Origin: Verrucomicrobiia bacterium
GTDB taxonomy: Bacteria > Verrucomicrobiota > Verrucomicrobiia > Opitutales > Cerasicoccaceae
Assembly (NCBI GenBank): GCA_030432235.1
Contig: JAUIHT010000001.1
Coordinates: 1,426,001 to 1,490,000 of the forward strand
Length of the DNA stretch: 64,000 nucleotides
Reading direction: 5' to 3'
Shown: one piece after another, positions 1 to 7,594 of the stretch
How positions within the stretch are numbered: position 1 is the stretch's first letter
Layout of the letters: each line of letters begins with the position of its first letter
The notes under the pieces: model-generated
Database searches by the model: none
Told to the model about the DNA's origin: nothing
Seen by the model: the letters and a program-made list of their open reading frames with translations, nothing else
Translations under genes and position numbers: made by a program

Positions 1-78
1 ATTTTCATAAGCAGTTTGATAGAACTGCGCCAGACTACCAAACTTCGTTAGTATCCCCTATACCACTTTCGGGGGGTA

Positions 79-930
79 TCAGTTTACCTGCTGGTCCAGG
101 TGCGGGAACTCGCCACTCATTTGAACTCTTTTGGAGGGAAGGTGTCGCTTGAGCGCCCGTGACTCATCCTCGCGTGTCACCCGCATTGCCCACAAGCTCG
201 CGGCCAGCCGATTGGGCGAACCCGTCTTATTGAAAATCCGCTTCACATGTTCTTTGACGGTGTTCATCTCGATATCCAGGAGTATGCCGATTTCTTCGTT
301 GGTCTTTCCCTCCGCCAGTAATGTCATGACTTCCGCTTCGCGCGGCGTGAGGCCGGCCCGGTTGAGCGCGGCTGGGTTGGCCTGGGAATGCAGCATGCCG
401 TCCCGGGAGACAGCCAGGTTACGTGCGCTGCCCAGGAGCGACTGCGCGAGGGCAAGCAGGTTGCGTTCTTCCTGGGTATAATCGGCGCTTCGGTTGCGCT
501 CGATGCCGAAGAATGAAATCTCTCCCTCCACATCCGGGACGTAAATGGCACAGTGATCGTCTATCCCCAGGGGTTTGTAGACTTCTTCAAAGATGTCGAT
601 TTCGCGAAACTGGCGTGACGTGAAAAAATCACTGCGGGTAAAGGGCTTGCCGTCATTTACCGTGTGATCCCAATTATAGAGGGGATACTGTGACATCAGG
701 CTGGCATAAGCCTCCATGGACTTTTCGAAACCAGGCACCACTTGGCTGAAGCCCGTTTCGAGCACGCCGGTGCCAAGGGTCAAGCTGCCGAAAAAAATGA
801 ACTCACAGGGCGTGATGGCCTCCAGAAACACATACGCACGCTCCGCATAATTATCCAGCCCGAGGTCCGGGAGCAGGAGAGCCTCCGAAGCACGGCAGAA
901 TGTTGTTACCTGTCTATGAGTGAGCAGCAT
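79..930 (-). CDS. LuxR-family transcriptional regulator
   Basis: A 283-residue DNA-binding regulator. The C-terminal LuxR/FixJ helix-turn-helix lies at about residues 193-250, with the usual LTPREAEV opening, a TNEEIG turn and a TVKEHVKRIF recognition helix. The N-terminal ~180 residues resemble a GAF/autoinducer-type sensor fold but I cannot name the ligand. There is no receiver domain, so it is not a classic response regulator. Upstream and downstream neighbours give no functional hint: the gene ends near the window edge and the next operon diverges from it. Start ATG at 930 is the first in frame; no strong ribosome binding site is visible. Confidence 0.85.
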   Translation of the reverse strand: MLLTHRQVTTFCRASEALLLPDLGLDNYAERAYVFLEAITPCEFIFFGSLTLGTGVLETGFSQVVPGFEKSMEAYASLMSQYPLYNWDHTVNDGKPFTRSDFFTSRQFREIDIFEEVYKPLGIDDHCAIYVPDVEGEISFFGIERNRSADYTQEERNLLALAQSLLGSARNLAVSRDGMLHSQANPAALNRAGLTPREAEVMTLLAEGKTNEEIGILLDIEMNTVKEHVKRIFNKTGSPNRLAASLWAMRVTREDESRALKRHLPSKRVQMSGEFPHLDQQVN

Positions 931-1126
931 GCCGATGTATTGATCGCGTAGGCCTTGTGAGAGGGGTCTCTGGGTAGCTGTATTTCATATACTCGCGAAT
1001 TTTTGCATGTGAAGCGAAGACCGGACTGCGGCATCGGCTTTGATGCGCGTACTCTTAGGGGTAAGTCTTGTTTAAGGATGCGGACTTGGCAAGGGCTTGT
1101 GGGGCGGTTATCTTGCTCCATTTTTC

Positions 1127-1543
1127 ATGCGTACCTTGGAAATACTCGTGGCTGCTGTGTTGCTGGCTTTACTGGCGGCATGGCTGGACCCCAAGCTGCA
1201 TCCGCCAGTTCCGAGTAGGGCTATTTCGGTCGAGGCGATTGCAGAGGCGCAGCCGGAGTTGGCGAACTATCTCTTTGTCGATGCCCGACCGGCGGCGGCC
1301 TTTGCCGAAGCGCATATTCCGGGAGCCGTAAGCCTGAACGAGGACGACTGGGGCAGCGGTCTGGAAAACTTTCTGACTGTATGGGACCCCGAACTGAATG
1401 TGGTCGTGTACTGTGACAGCTCCGCTTGCCAGGCCAGCGAGCATGTCGCGGAGCGGCTGCGCGAAGAGCTAGCCATGGAGAATGTGCGAGTCCTGGAAGG
1501 AGGTTGGGAATCATGGAGACAAGCAGGTCTTCCAGTCGAATGA
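1127..1543 (+). CDS. Membrane-anchored rhodanese-like protein
   Basis: About 138 residues: an N-terminal hydrophobic segment (residues 4-20) acts as signal anchor or signal peptide, followed by one rhodanese domain. The family carries a persulfide on a loop cysteine; here the loop reads VVYCDSSACQAS, with the VDARP motif earlier, so the catalytic Cys is present. A TTG at 1097 could extend the protein by ten residues, but the ATG at 1127 places the hydrophobic segment at the N terminus. It is the first gene of a tight three-gene operon; the next gene starts inside its 3' end. Likely role: envelope sulfur or redox chemistry together with the two cysteine-containing downstream proteins (inference). 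Confidence 0.8.
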   Translation: MRTLEILVAAVLLALLAAWLDPKLHPPVPSRAISVEAIAEAQPELANYLFVDARPAAAFAEAHIPGAVSLNEDDWGSGLENFLTVWDPELNVVVYCDSSACQASEHVAERLREELAMENVRVLEGGWESWRQAGLPVE

Positions 1544-1974
1544 TCACTGCCTTGAGCATCGTCCTGCGCGTCGTGCTTTGCGCCGTCTTTGCCTACGCGG
1601 GGATAGTAAAGCTCATCGGCCCGGCGACGTTTTTTGCCGACGTGCAGTCCTACCGTTTCCTGTCCAGGGAACTGGCCATAGCCGTGACCTACTTCATCCC
1701 GGCTTTGGAGGTCGTCTGCGCCATGGCCCTGTGGCTGCCGCGCTACCGTGTGTCCGCGTCGGCAATACTGACTCTACTACTGGCGGCTTTCACCATATTG
1801 CTGGCGATCTCCTGGGTGCGTGGGCTGGACATCACCTGTGGCTGCTTCGGAAATTCCGATGGCAACCGGACGCCGTATCCGCTTTTGCTGGTCCGCGATC
1901 TTGCACTGCTGGCGTTGGCCGCCGTAGTCTTTGCCTTCGAACGTCACCGTACCCGTCGTATTTCCCTGCCATGA
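1513..1974 (+). CDS. MauE/DoxX-family membrane protein
   Basis: About 153 residues with four predicted transmembrane helices, matching the MauE/DoxX-like integral membrane family. MauE is known from methylamine dehydrogenase maturation, where it is linked to disulfide handling. A conserved-looking CGCFG motif lies between helices (DITCGCFG). The start at 1513 is chosen because a perfect AGGAGG sits at 1498-1503, nine bases upstream; an alternative ATG at 1540 overlaps the rhodanese stop as ATGA but has no ribosome binding site. The 3' end overlaps the DUF1573 start by four bases, so translation is probably coupled. No methylamine dehydrogenase genes are nearby, so a general redox role is more likely. 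Confidence 0.8.
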   Translation: METSRSSSRMITALSIVLRVVLCAVFAYAGIVKLIGPATFFADVQSYRFLSRELAIAVTYFIPALEVVCAMALWLPRYRVSASAILTLLLAAFTILLAISWVRGLDITCGCFGNSDGNRTPYPLLLVRDLALLALAAVVFAFERHRTRRISLP

Positions 1975-2621
1975 TCCGCCGTCTATCGCTCATCCTTTTG
2001 CTTTTGCCCCTGGCTTGCTTGGCCGGGCTGGAGTGGGAAACCGAGAAGCTTGAGCTGCCTGCCGAGGCCGGCCAGACGGAGGTCGTCGGCGTCTTCAAGT
2101 TCACCAATGCGGGCGACACTCCGGTGAAGATTCTCCGTACGCAGTCGAGCTGCGGCTGCACCGTGCCTGAGCTGGAAAAGGATACCTACGCGCCGGGCGA
2201 ATCAGGCGAGCTGAAGGCGATTTTTACCGTAGGGGACCGTACCGGTCTCCAGCGGAAGGTCCTGACAGTTGTGACCGACGACCCCGATTTGCCGGAAACG
2301 CGGCTTACGCTGGAGACTGACATTCCGACCATCGCGAAGATACGCCCTAAGTTGCTCCTGTGGCGACTGAACAGCGAGCCCGAGTGGAAGGCGATCAGCG
2401 TCGAAACAGACCCAGCCAACAAGCTCAGCATCCCGAAGAGCTCCGACGATTTGGAATTACCTCCTTATGAGCTGAATCCAGACGCGGATATCCCGGGACT
2501 GTACGCCCTTCGCCTGCACCCGACGGATACCGAAAAGCGCTCGCAGTACCAATTCCCCGTCGTGGTGGAGCTGCCCTCAGGGGAGAAAAAGACGTTCAAG
2601 GTGCACATGCTGGTCCGGTAG
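1971..2621 (+). CDS. DUF1573 domain secreted protein
   Basis: 216 residues with a hydrophobic signal peptide (about 1-18) and a DUF1573 immunoglobulin-like domain. The hallmark SSCGCTVPE motif is present near residue 62, in a strand pattern like PapD/ASPM-type folds. These proteins are exported to the periplasm or outer membrane in Bacteroidetes, Planctomycetes and Verrucomicrobia; their biochemical role is not established. The start overlaps the upstream stop (ATGA at 1971-1974). Together with the rhodanese and MauE-like genes it forms an operon in which all three products carry a conspicuous cysteine motif. Confidence 0.85.
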   Translation: MIRRLSLILLLLPLACLAGLEWETEKLELPAEAGQTEVVGVFKFTNAGDTPVKILRTQSSCGCTVPELEKDTYAPGESGELKAIFTVGDRTGLQRKVLTVVTDDPDLPETRLTLETDIPTIAKIRPKLLLWRLNSEPEWKAISVETDPANKLSIPKSSDDLELPPYELNPDADIPGLYALRLHPTDTEKRSQYQFPVVVELPSGEKKTFKVHMLVR

Positions 2622-2806
2622 GCTTCTCGAACTGCCTTGACGTCAAAGTGGCTGCCAGGGCCCCAATTAGGCGTTTTCCCGCTATTTTTTGGGGATCAAA
2701 CGCAATTGAATGCAAAAAGAAGCTAGACAAAACGATCGTTTAAGTCTACTATCTTCGGGTTTAAATAGGTAATACCAGCTTAGATAGCTAAGATATCATA
2801 TTTTCA

Positions 2807-4144
2807 ATGGCACAAAAATCCCTGCTTGCGTCACGTAAGTTCATCAAACCTTCCTTCTCTTATCTGGTCGAGAAGAAGCGCGATGGCGGCGAGTTCTCTG
2901 AGGAGGAGATCCGCTATATCGTCGATTCCATCCTGGACAAGGAGATGCCGGAATTTCAGATGGCGGCCTTGGCCATGGCCATCTTTTTCCAAGGCATGTC
3001 CGCCCAGGAAACGGCCACCTTTGCCGAGGAGATGATGCTCTCCGGCGAGGTTATCGACCTCTCCAAACTCGCTAAGCCCAAGATCGCCAAGTATTCCACT
3101 GGCGGTGTGGGTGACAAGACCACGCTCGTGCTGGCTCCGCTGGCTGCGGCCTCGGGGGTCATCATGCCCTGCATGAACGGTGTGGACGAAAACTTCGTCA
3201 TCAGCACCCTCGACAAGCTCTCGGCTATCCCGAAGATCGAGCTCGACGCCGACCTGAAGGACTTCGTCAAGCAGCTCACGGACGTCAACTGCGCGATCAT
3301 CCAGCAGCATCCGGAAATCGCTCCGGTCGACGGCATCCTCTACGAACTGCGCCAGAACACGGCCACCATCCCGAGCCTGCCGCTCATTACCGGTAGCGTG
3401 CTCGCGAAGAAGCTTTCCGAAGGCGCCGAAGGGCTCGTCATCGACGTCAAGTGGGGCAACGGTTCCTACATCAAAGATGTCGAGCAGGCCAAGCAGCTCG
3501 CTCGCAGCATCACCCGCGTGGGCCGCAGCATGAAGCGTCGTTGCGTAGCCCTCGTGACGGATATGAACCAGCCGCTCGGCGATTGTGTCGGCACCGGCCT
3601 GGAAATCCAGGAAGCCATCCAGCTCCTCAAGGGCGAAGGCCCCGAGGACCTGCAGGAGCTGGTGCTCAAGCTCGGCATGGAAATCGTCCGCCTCGCCGGT
3701 GTGGCCGGCTCGACCCTCTCGGCCAAGCAGACCGTGCAGCGTCACCTCAAGGACGGCTCCGCGCTCGAGAAGTTCAAGGAAATGGTCGCGGCCCAGGGCG
3801 GTGACACCTCCTACATCGACGACCCGGAGAAGTTCCCCAAGGCCAAGTACATTCGCAAACTGCCCGCACCGAAGCGCGGCTACGTACACACCATCAATGC
3901 CGGCATGATTGCCCGCGGTGTGCAGATGCTCGCCTCCAACAAGAAGGGCAAGCTCGACCCGGCCGTCGGCGTCTCCGAAATCAAGAAGGTCGGCACCCAG
4001 GTCAAGCAGGGCGAGCCCCTCATGATGATTCACTACAACGACGAGGCCAAACTCGACGGCGCCCTGGAGTACCTCCGCAGCGCCTACCGCCTCGCTCCCA
4101 AGCGTCCGAACCCGCCCGACCTCGTCGTCGAGCGCGTCGCCTAA
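2807..4144 (+). CDS. deoA: Thymidine/pyrimidine phosphorylase family, divergent active site
   Basis: 445 residues covering the whole nucleoside phosphorylase class II fold: N-terminal helical domain, STGGVGDKTTL phosphate loop at 97-107, and C-terminal domain. The family cleaves thymidine or uridine with phosphate to base and deoxyribose/ribose 1-phosphate. Known base-contacting residues corresponding to Arg, Ser and Lys appear kept (LRQNT, R182; S197; K201). However the usual KHSTGG is KYSTGG (Y96), and the nearly invariant GRGLGHTGGT segment before LDKL is replaced by GVDENFVIST. Substrate or activity may therefore differ. No purine/pyrimidine salvage genes flank it; it has its own leader (2622-2806) and terminator. 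A long reverse-strand ORF over it is a shadow. Confidence 0.8.
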   Translation: MAQKSLLASRKFIKPSFSYLVEKKRDGGEFSEEEIRYIVDSILDKEMPEFQMAALAMAIFFQGMSAQETATFAEEMMLSGEVIDLSKLAKPKIAKYSTGGVGDKTTLVLAPLAAASGVIMPCMNGVDENFVISTLDKLSAIPKIELDADLKDFVKQLTDVNCAIIQQHPEIAPVDGILYELRQNTATIPSLPLITGSVLAKKLSEGAEGLVIDVKWGNGSYIKDVEQAKQLARSITRVGRSMKRRCVALVTDMNQPLGDCVGTGLEIQEAIQLLKGEGPEDLQELVLKLGMEIVRLAGVAGSTLSAKQTVQRHLKDGSALEKFKEMVAAQGGDTSYIDDPEKFPKAKYIRKLPAPKRGYVHTINAGMIARGVQMLASNKKGKLDPAVGVSEIKKVGTQVKQGEPLMMIHYNDEAKLDGALEYLRSAYRLAPKRPNPPDLVVERVA

Positions 4145-4168
4145 GCGAGTCAGTCGATTACTTTTCAA

Positions 4169-4203
4169 AACGCCCGCGGTTTACGAACCCGGGCGTTTTT
4201 TTT
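4169..4203 (+). terminator. Rho-independent terminator of the phosphorylase gene
   Basis: An 8-bp stem AACGCCCG / CGGGCGTT (4169-4176 with 4190-4197) continues, after one bulged C, into a GGTT/AACC stem closed by a TACG tetraloop. It is followed by a run of eight T (4196-4203). It begins 25 bases after the phosphorylase stop codon. Confidence 0.9.
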
Positions 4204-4256
4204 AACGTTGAGAGGTGGAGCGGCTGAAAGCCCTTTCCTGTCACGCCTTATTGGCT

Positions 4257-4679
4257 TCATCTATTTGGTTTTCTTGTGAGCACATCTTTGAATCCGTCAT
4301 CGATCCTTGTTATATAAATCCTATCGCCGTCGATTCTTACATTCCATTGCTCATTTCCAAATTGTAGTTGATTGCCCTCTAGCTTATATCTTCGTTGCTC
4401 ATTTATAATTCTAAATGGATTCGGATCGAGCTTTGTCGACATACCTAAAACAGTGAAATCGCACGTCCCATCACTTCGAAAGTCATATCGTGCAAAAGTA
4501 TACGCAACATTCTGTTGACCGATGTGGGTTGGTGTGGATTCCCATAAGCCCACGATTTCGCGCTCACTTTTTATAACCTCATTCGATTTTCGATTCTCTG
4601 GAGCACAGCCTGGTAATAACAAATTTATCGTCCAAAGCAGGATAAATGAGCTCGTGACATAATTATGTTTAGTTTTCAT
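4257..4679 (-). CDS. Putative lipoprotein, AT-rich
   Basis: 140 residues. The N terminus has a short charged region, a hydrophobic stretch and a lipobox LLPGC with the lipidated Cys at about residue 25. The rest contains a GLWES segment and alternating strands, reminiscent of lipocalin-like small lipoproteins, but I cannot assign a family. The coding region is clearly more AT-rich than its neighbours, which suggests recent acquisition. It stands alone, with about 170 bases of AT-rich non-coding sequence (4680-4852) before the next gene on its 5' side. Confidence 0.7.
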   Translation of the reverse strand: MKTKHNYVTSSFILLWTINLLLPGCAPENRKSNEVIKSEREIVGLWESTPTHIGQQNVAYTFARYDFRSDGTCDFTVLGMSTKLDPNPFRIINEQRRYKLEGNQLQFGNEQWNVRIDGDRIYITRIDDGFKDVLTRKPNR

Positions 4680-4852
4680 TTTCAGTTCTTGGTCAACTGC
4701 GATTATACATGAAAAATTATCATTCTATAAGGTTTGGCTCAAAAAGGAAATATCTAATTATACTTAAGGTGAATGGTGGAGACAGGTACTTGCCAGCAAA
4801 CATACGGAAAACATGAATATGTTTCATGTGTGCTTTGCAGACATCATCTAGT

Positions 4853-6319
4853 TCAGCGAATAAATGCTCCAGTCACACTCCCTTCGCACTTTTTCAATCC
4901 CGCCACGTCGCCGGCGTAGACCAAGTGCCCGCCGTCTTTACCGCCGCCGGGGCCCATTTCGATGATCCAGTCGGCGAGTTTGATGACGTCGGCGTGGTGC
5001 TCGATGATGACGATGGTGTTGCCGTGGTCACGCAGTTGGAAGATGAGGTCCATGAGCCGTTGGATGTCTTCCCAGTGCAGGCCAGTGGTAGGTTCGTCGA
5101 GCAGGTAGAGGGTTTGGCCCTGCTGGCGTTTGGAAAGCTCCAGGGATAGCTTGATGCGCTGGGCTTCACCGCCGGAGAGGGTGTTGGCGGGCTGTCCGAG
5201 CCGCACGTAGCCGAGGCCGACGGCTTGCAGGGTGCGCAGGCGCTCGTGAATTTTCGGGATGGCGCGGAAGAACTCCAGCGCTTCGTCCACCGTGAGCTCC
5301 AGCGCCTCGGCGATATTGATGCCCTTGTAGCGTACCTCAAGGGTCTCGCGGTTATAGCGCGCGCCGTGGCAACTCGGACACTCGACGAAGACGTCGCCGA
5401 GGAACTGCATGTCGAGCTTGATCTGGCCGTCGCCCTGGCAGCGTTCGCAACGACCGCCGCGGGTATTGAAGCTGAAGCGGCTGGCGTTATAGCCGCGCAC
5501 CTTGGCCAGCGGACACTTCGCAAACAAATCACGCAGGTGGTCGAAGAGCTTCGTGTAGGTGGCGGGGTTGCTGCGGGGGCTACGTCCGATCGGTTCCTGG
5601 TCGACACGCACGATGCTCTTGAAGGCGTCGAGGCCATCGAGCCCCGTATGCTTGCCGGGGAGCTGGCGTGCGCCATGGAGTTTCCAGGCGGCGGCGCGCC
5701 CGAGGATGTCATTTACCAGCGTGCTCTTGCCCGAGCCGCTGACGCCACAGACCACCGTGACTAGCCCGACGGGAAAACTCACGTTCACGTCACGCAGGTT
5801 GTGCTCGGCAGCCCCGAGGATGGTCAGCATGCCGCGGCGCGGGGATAGGGTGGCGGCGTCCTTGTAGAGCTCGCTTTTGCCTGAGAGGTAGGGCCCGGTG
5901 CGGCTCTTCTTCTCGGCCATGCATTGTTCGGGCGTGCCCTGAAAAACGAGTTGCCCGCCCTGTGCGCCGGCGCCGGGACCTATTTCTATAAGCTCGTCGG
6001 CGGCCAGCATGGTCTCTGCGTCGTGCTCGACCACCACGACGGCGTTGCCGCGGTCGCGGAGCCCCAGAAGGGTGTCGATGAGCTTGCGGTTGTCGGTGGG
6101 GTGCAGGCCGATGGAGGGCTCATCCAGCACATAGCAAACACCGACCAGTCCCATGCCGAGCTGTGTGGCCAGGCGCACGCGCTGGGCCTCACCGCCGGAG
6201 AGAGTCGCATATTCCCGGTCAAGGGTCAGGTAGCCCAGGCCCGTCTCACGCAGGAAGCGCAGACGCTCCGCCAGGCCGTCGACGGCCTCGGACACAGGGG
6301 CGTAGTGGGACTCAGGCAT
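4853..6319 (-). CDS. uvrA: UvrA excinuclease, C-terminal half (split gene)
   Basis: 488 residues that begin exactly where the N-terminal half at 9107-10474 stops in a normal UvrA. Contents in order: ABC signature I LSGGE (40-44) and Walker B I YVLDEPS (63-69), Walker [12 protein letters not shown] (192-200), the second zinc module with four Cys (C291, C294, C314, C317), signature II LSGGE (381-385) and Walker [13 protein letters not shown]. Nothing is visibly damaged. The two halves sum to 943 residues, the usual full UvrA length. The start ATG lies six bases after the stop of the upstream unknown gene and in the same frame, so translation may be coupled. Role: ATP-dependent lesion recognition in nucleotide excision repair, if the halves assemble. 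Confidence 0.9.
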   Translation of the reverse strand: MPESHYAPVSEAVDGLAERLRFLRETGLGYLTLDREYATLSGGEAQRVRLATQLGMGLVGVCYVLDEPSIGLHPTDNRKLIDTLLGLRDRGNAVVVVEHDAETMLAADELIEIGPGAGAQGGQLVFQGTPEQCMAEKKSRTGPYLSGKSELYKDAATLSPRRGMLTILGAAEHNLRDVNVSFPVGLVTVVCGVSGSGKSTLVNDILGRAAAWKLHGARQLPGKHTGLDGLDAFKSIVRVDQEPIGRSPRSNPATYTKLFDHLRDLFAKCPLAKVRGYNASRFSFNTRGGRCERCQGDGQIKLDMQFLGDVFVECPSCHGARYNRETLEVRYKGINIAEALELTVDEALEFFRAIPKIHERLRTLQAVGLGYVRLGQPANTLSGGEAQRIKLSLELSKRQQGQTLYLLDEPTTGLHWEDIQRLMDLIFQLRDHGNTIVIIEHHADVIKLADWIIEMGPGGGKDGGHLVYAGDVAGLKKCEGSVTGAFIR

Positions 6320-6325
6320 GTCTGA

Positions 6326-6766
6326 TTACATTTCTTCGATTAAGCGGAAAAAGCAAAAGGCCAGCTTCATAGTAAAGAAATCCTCGGAGAAAACAGCCGT
6401 CGCTCCGCGAATCTGGTGTTTGAAGGTGAAACCCTCGTTTTCGAACTGTGGATGGTAAATGCTGAACTTCTCCTCGATTTTCCGCTTTTCATTGCAGGAA
6501 AACAGCGTGGCTCCACGTCCGTATAAGTCCGGCAGGATGATGCCAATGTCCTCGCCACTTTGTTGGACGATACGCTTCCGGCCTTTGCGGATTACTTGCA
6601 GGAAGGCCTCACCGTTGCCGTCCCGGACGAGGAAGTCGCCGTACAGGCCTACGCGGCAGTTGGACCAGTCGTGATAAAAGATTCTGTCATCGGAACAACT
6701 CCCCGTAATCCGAACCGTGAACAGGCCCGACATGGAGAAACTAACCGTAAGTGGAGAAGCGGGCAT
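6326..6766 (-). CDS. Unknown protein inside the split uvrA locus
   Basis: 146 residues from ATG 6766 (an ATG at 6733 is an alternative). I do not recognise the family. The sequence has short alternating strands (LFTVRITG, FYHDW, GDFLVRDGNGEAFLQVI) that give it the feel of a small beta-barrel of the LURP-one/tubby type, but this is a weak impression. It lies between the DUF2270 gene and the C-terminal half of uvrA on the same strand, separated by 55 and 6 bases. The in-frame extension upstream to 7051 overlaps the DUF2270 gene and is not coding-like. Confidence 0.6.
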   Translation of the reverse strand: MPASPLTVSFSMSGLFTVRITGSCSDDRIFYHDWSNCRVGLYGDFLVRDGNGEAFLQVIRKGRKRIVQQSGEDIGIILPDLYGRGATLFSCNEKRKIEEKFSIYHPQFENEGFTFKHQIRGATAVFSEDFFTMKLAFCFFRLIEEM

Positions 6767-6821
6767 GGGGATAAACCAAAGCAAGTTTGGTGCTTTGGCA
6801 AATCCTCTTAGACGGCCGGGC

Positions 6822-7514
6822 TCAAAGCGTCCACTTCTTGCGGTGCATGGCCTTGATGCTGAATTCGCCGGAGTTCTGATCCAGCGTAAAGGAGGCCACG
6901 GTGCAGGTGAGAATCGTACCGTAAACGATGGCGAAGAGTATCCAGAAGAACCAGGCGGGCAAGGAGTGGTGCTGAATCGCGTTGATGAAGCCCATGGGGG
7001 TATGTGAATTCTCGAAATGCAGCCAGATTTTGGCCACCCAGGCGGAAGCAATGATGCAGAATATCCACAGATAGTTGCGTTTGAAGCGGCGCACCAAGGC
7101 CGTCCAGCGGCTGATCTTGAAAGTCGGCATGAGCAGGTCCTCGGCCATGAGCTTGCGCCACTCTCCCTGCAGCAGCCCGGCGTCCCGCATGACTACCGGC
7201 ATGAGAAAGTGCGCTTCCAGCATGCGTACACGCGCGCGAAAGGCGTCGTAGTAGCGGTAGCGGCGCGCTTCGATGACGAGCAGGAGGAAGCAGACCACGT
7301 TAGCGAAGAGGAAGATGAGCTGCGTGTTTTTCGGATCGCCCAGTCCGTAGGTGATGAGACCAGTCATGCTGAGGATGGCCCAATTGGTGGTCACGTCGAG
7401 ACGTTGCCGCCAGATCATAATTCGCCCCAGCTCGCCGCGATAAAAGTGGACCATTACCGTGTAATAGTCTTTGGAATCGCAAGGAAGCGGTTTCTGATCG
7501 AGTTCCGAACTCAT
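6822..7514 (-). CDS. DUF2270 integral membrane protein
   Basis: 230 residues. The N-terminal YYTVMVHFYRGELGR...WRQRLD...TTNWA pattern is typical of DUF2270 predicted membrane proteins. There are about four transmembrane helices: two near residues 46-80 and two near 148-165 and 187-212, with a long cytoplasmic stretch between the pairs. The function of the family is unknown. It sits between the sigma-54 regulator and an unknown gene, all on the same strand, in the segment that separates the two uvrA halves. Confidence 0.75.
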   Translation of the reverse strand: MSSELDQKPLPCDSKDYYTVMVHFYRGELGRIMIWRQRLDVTTNWAILSMTGLITYGLGDPKNTQLIFLFANVVCFLLLVIEARRYRYYDAFRARVRMLEAHFLMPVVMRDAGLLQGEWRKLMAEDLLMPTFKISRWTALVRRFKRNYLWIFCIIASAWVAKIWLHFENSHTPMGFINAIQHHSLPAWFFWILFAIVYGTILTCTVASFTLDQNSGEFSIKAMHRKKWTL

Positions 7515-7594
7515 CGTTCGATATTCGCGCTATCGATTGCGCGGCGTCAAGGGCGGGTTTTCCTTTTACCGGTGTTTAAAACGCTACCCCGCGA

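Noticed and set aside
1-78. Terminator downstream of the LuxR gene
   Set aside because: Only a weak 5-bp ATACC/GGTAT pairing is visible, with no T-run on the correct strand.
2637-2646. TTGACGTCAA palindrome upstream of the phosphorylase gene
   Set aside because: A 10-bp palindrome can occur by chance and no second copy or spacing to a promoter supports an operator.
2831-4168. 445-codon open frame antisense to the thymidine phosphorylase
   Set aside because: It mirrors the real gene, has no recognisable motif, and arises from the strong codon bias.
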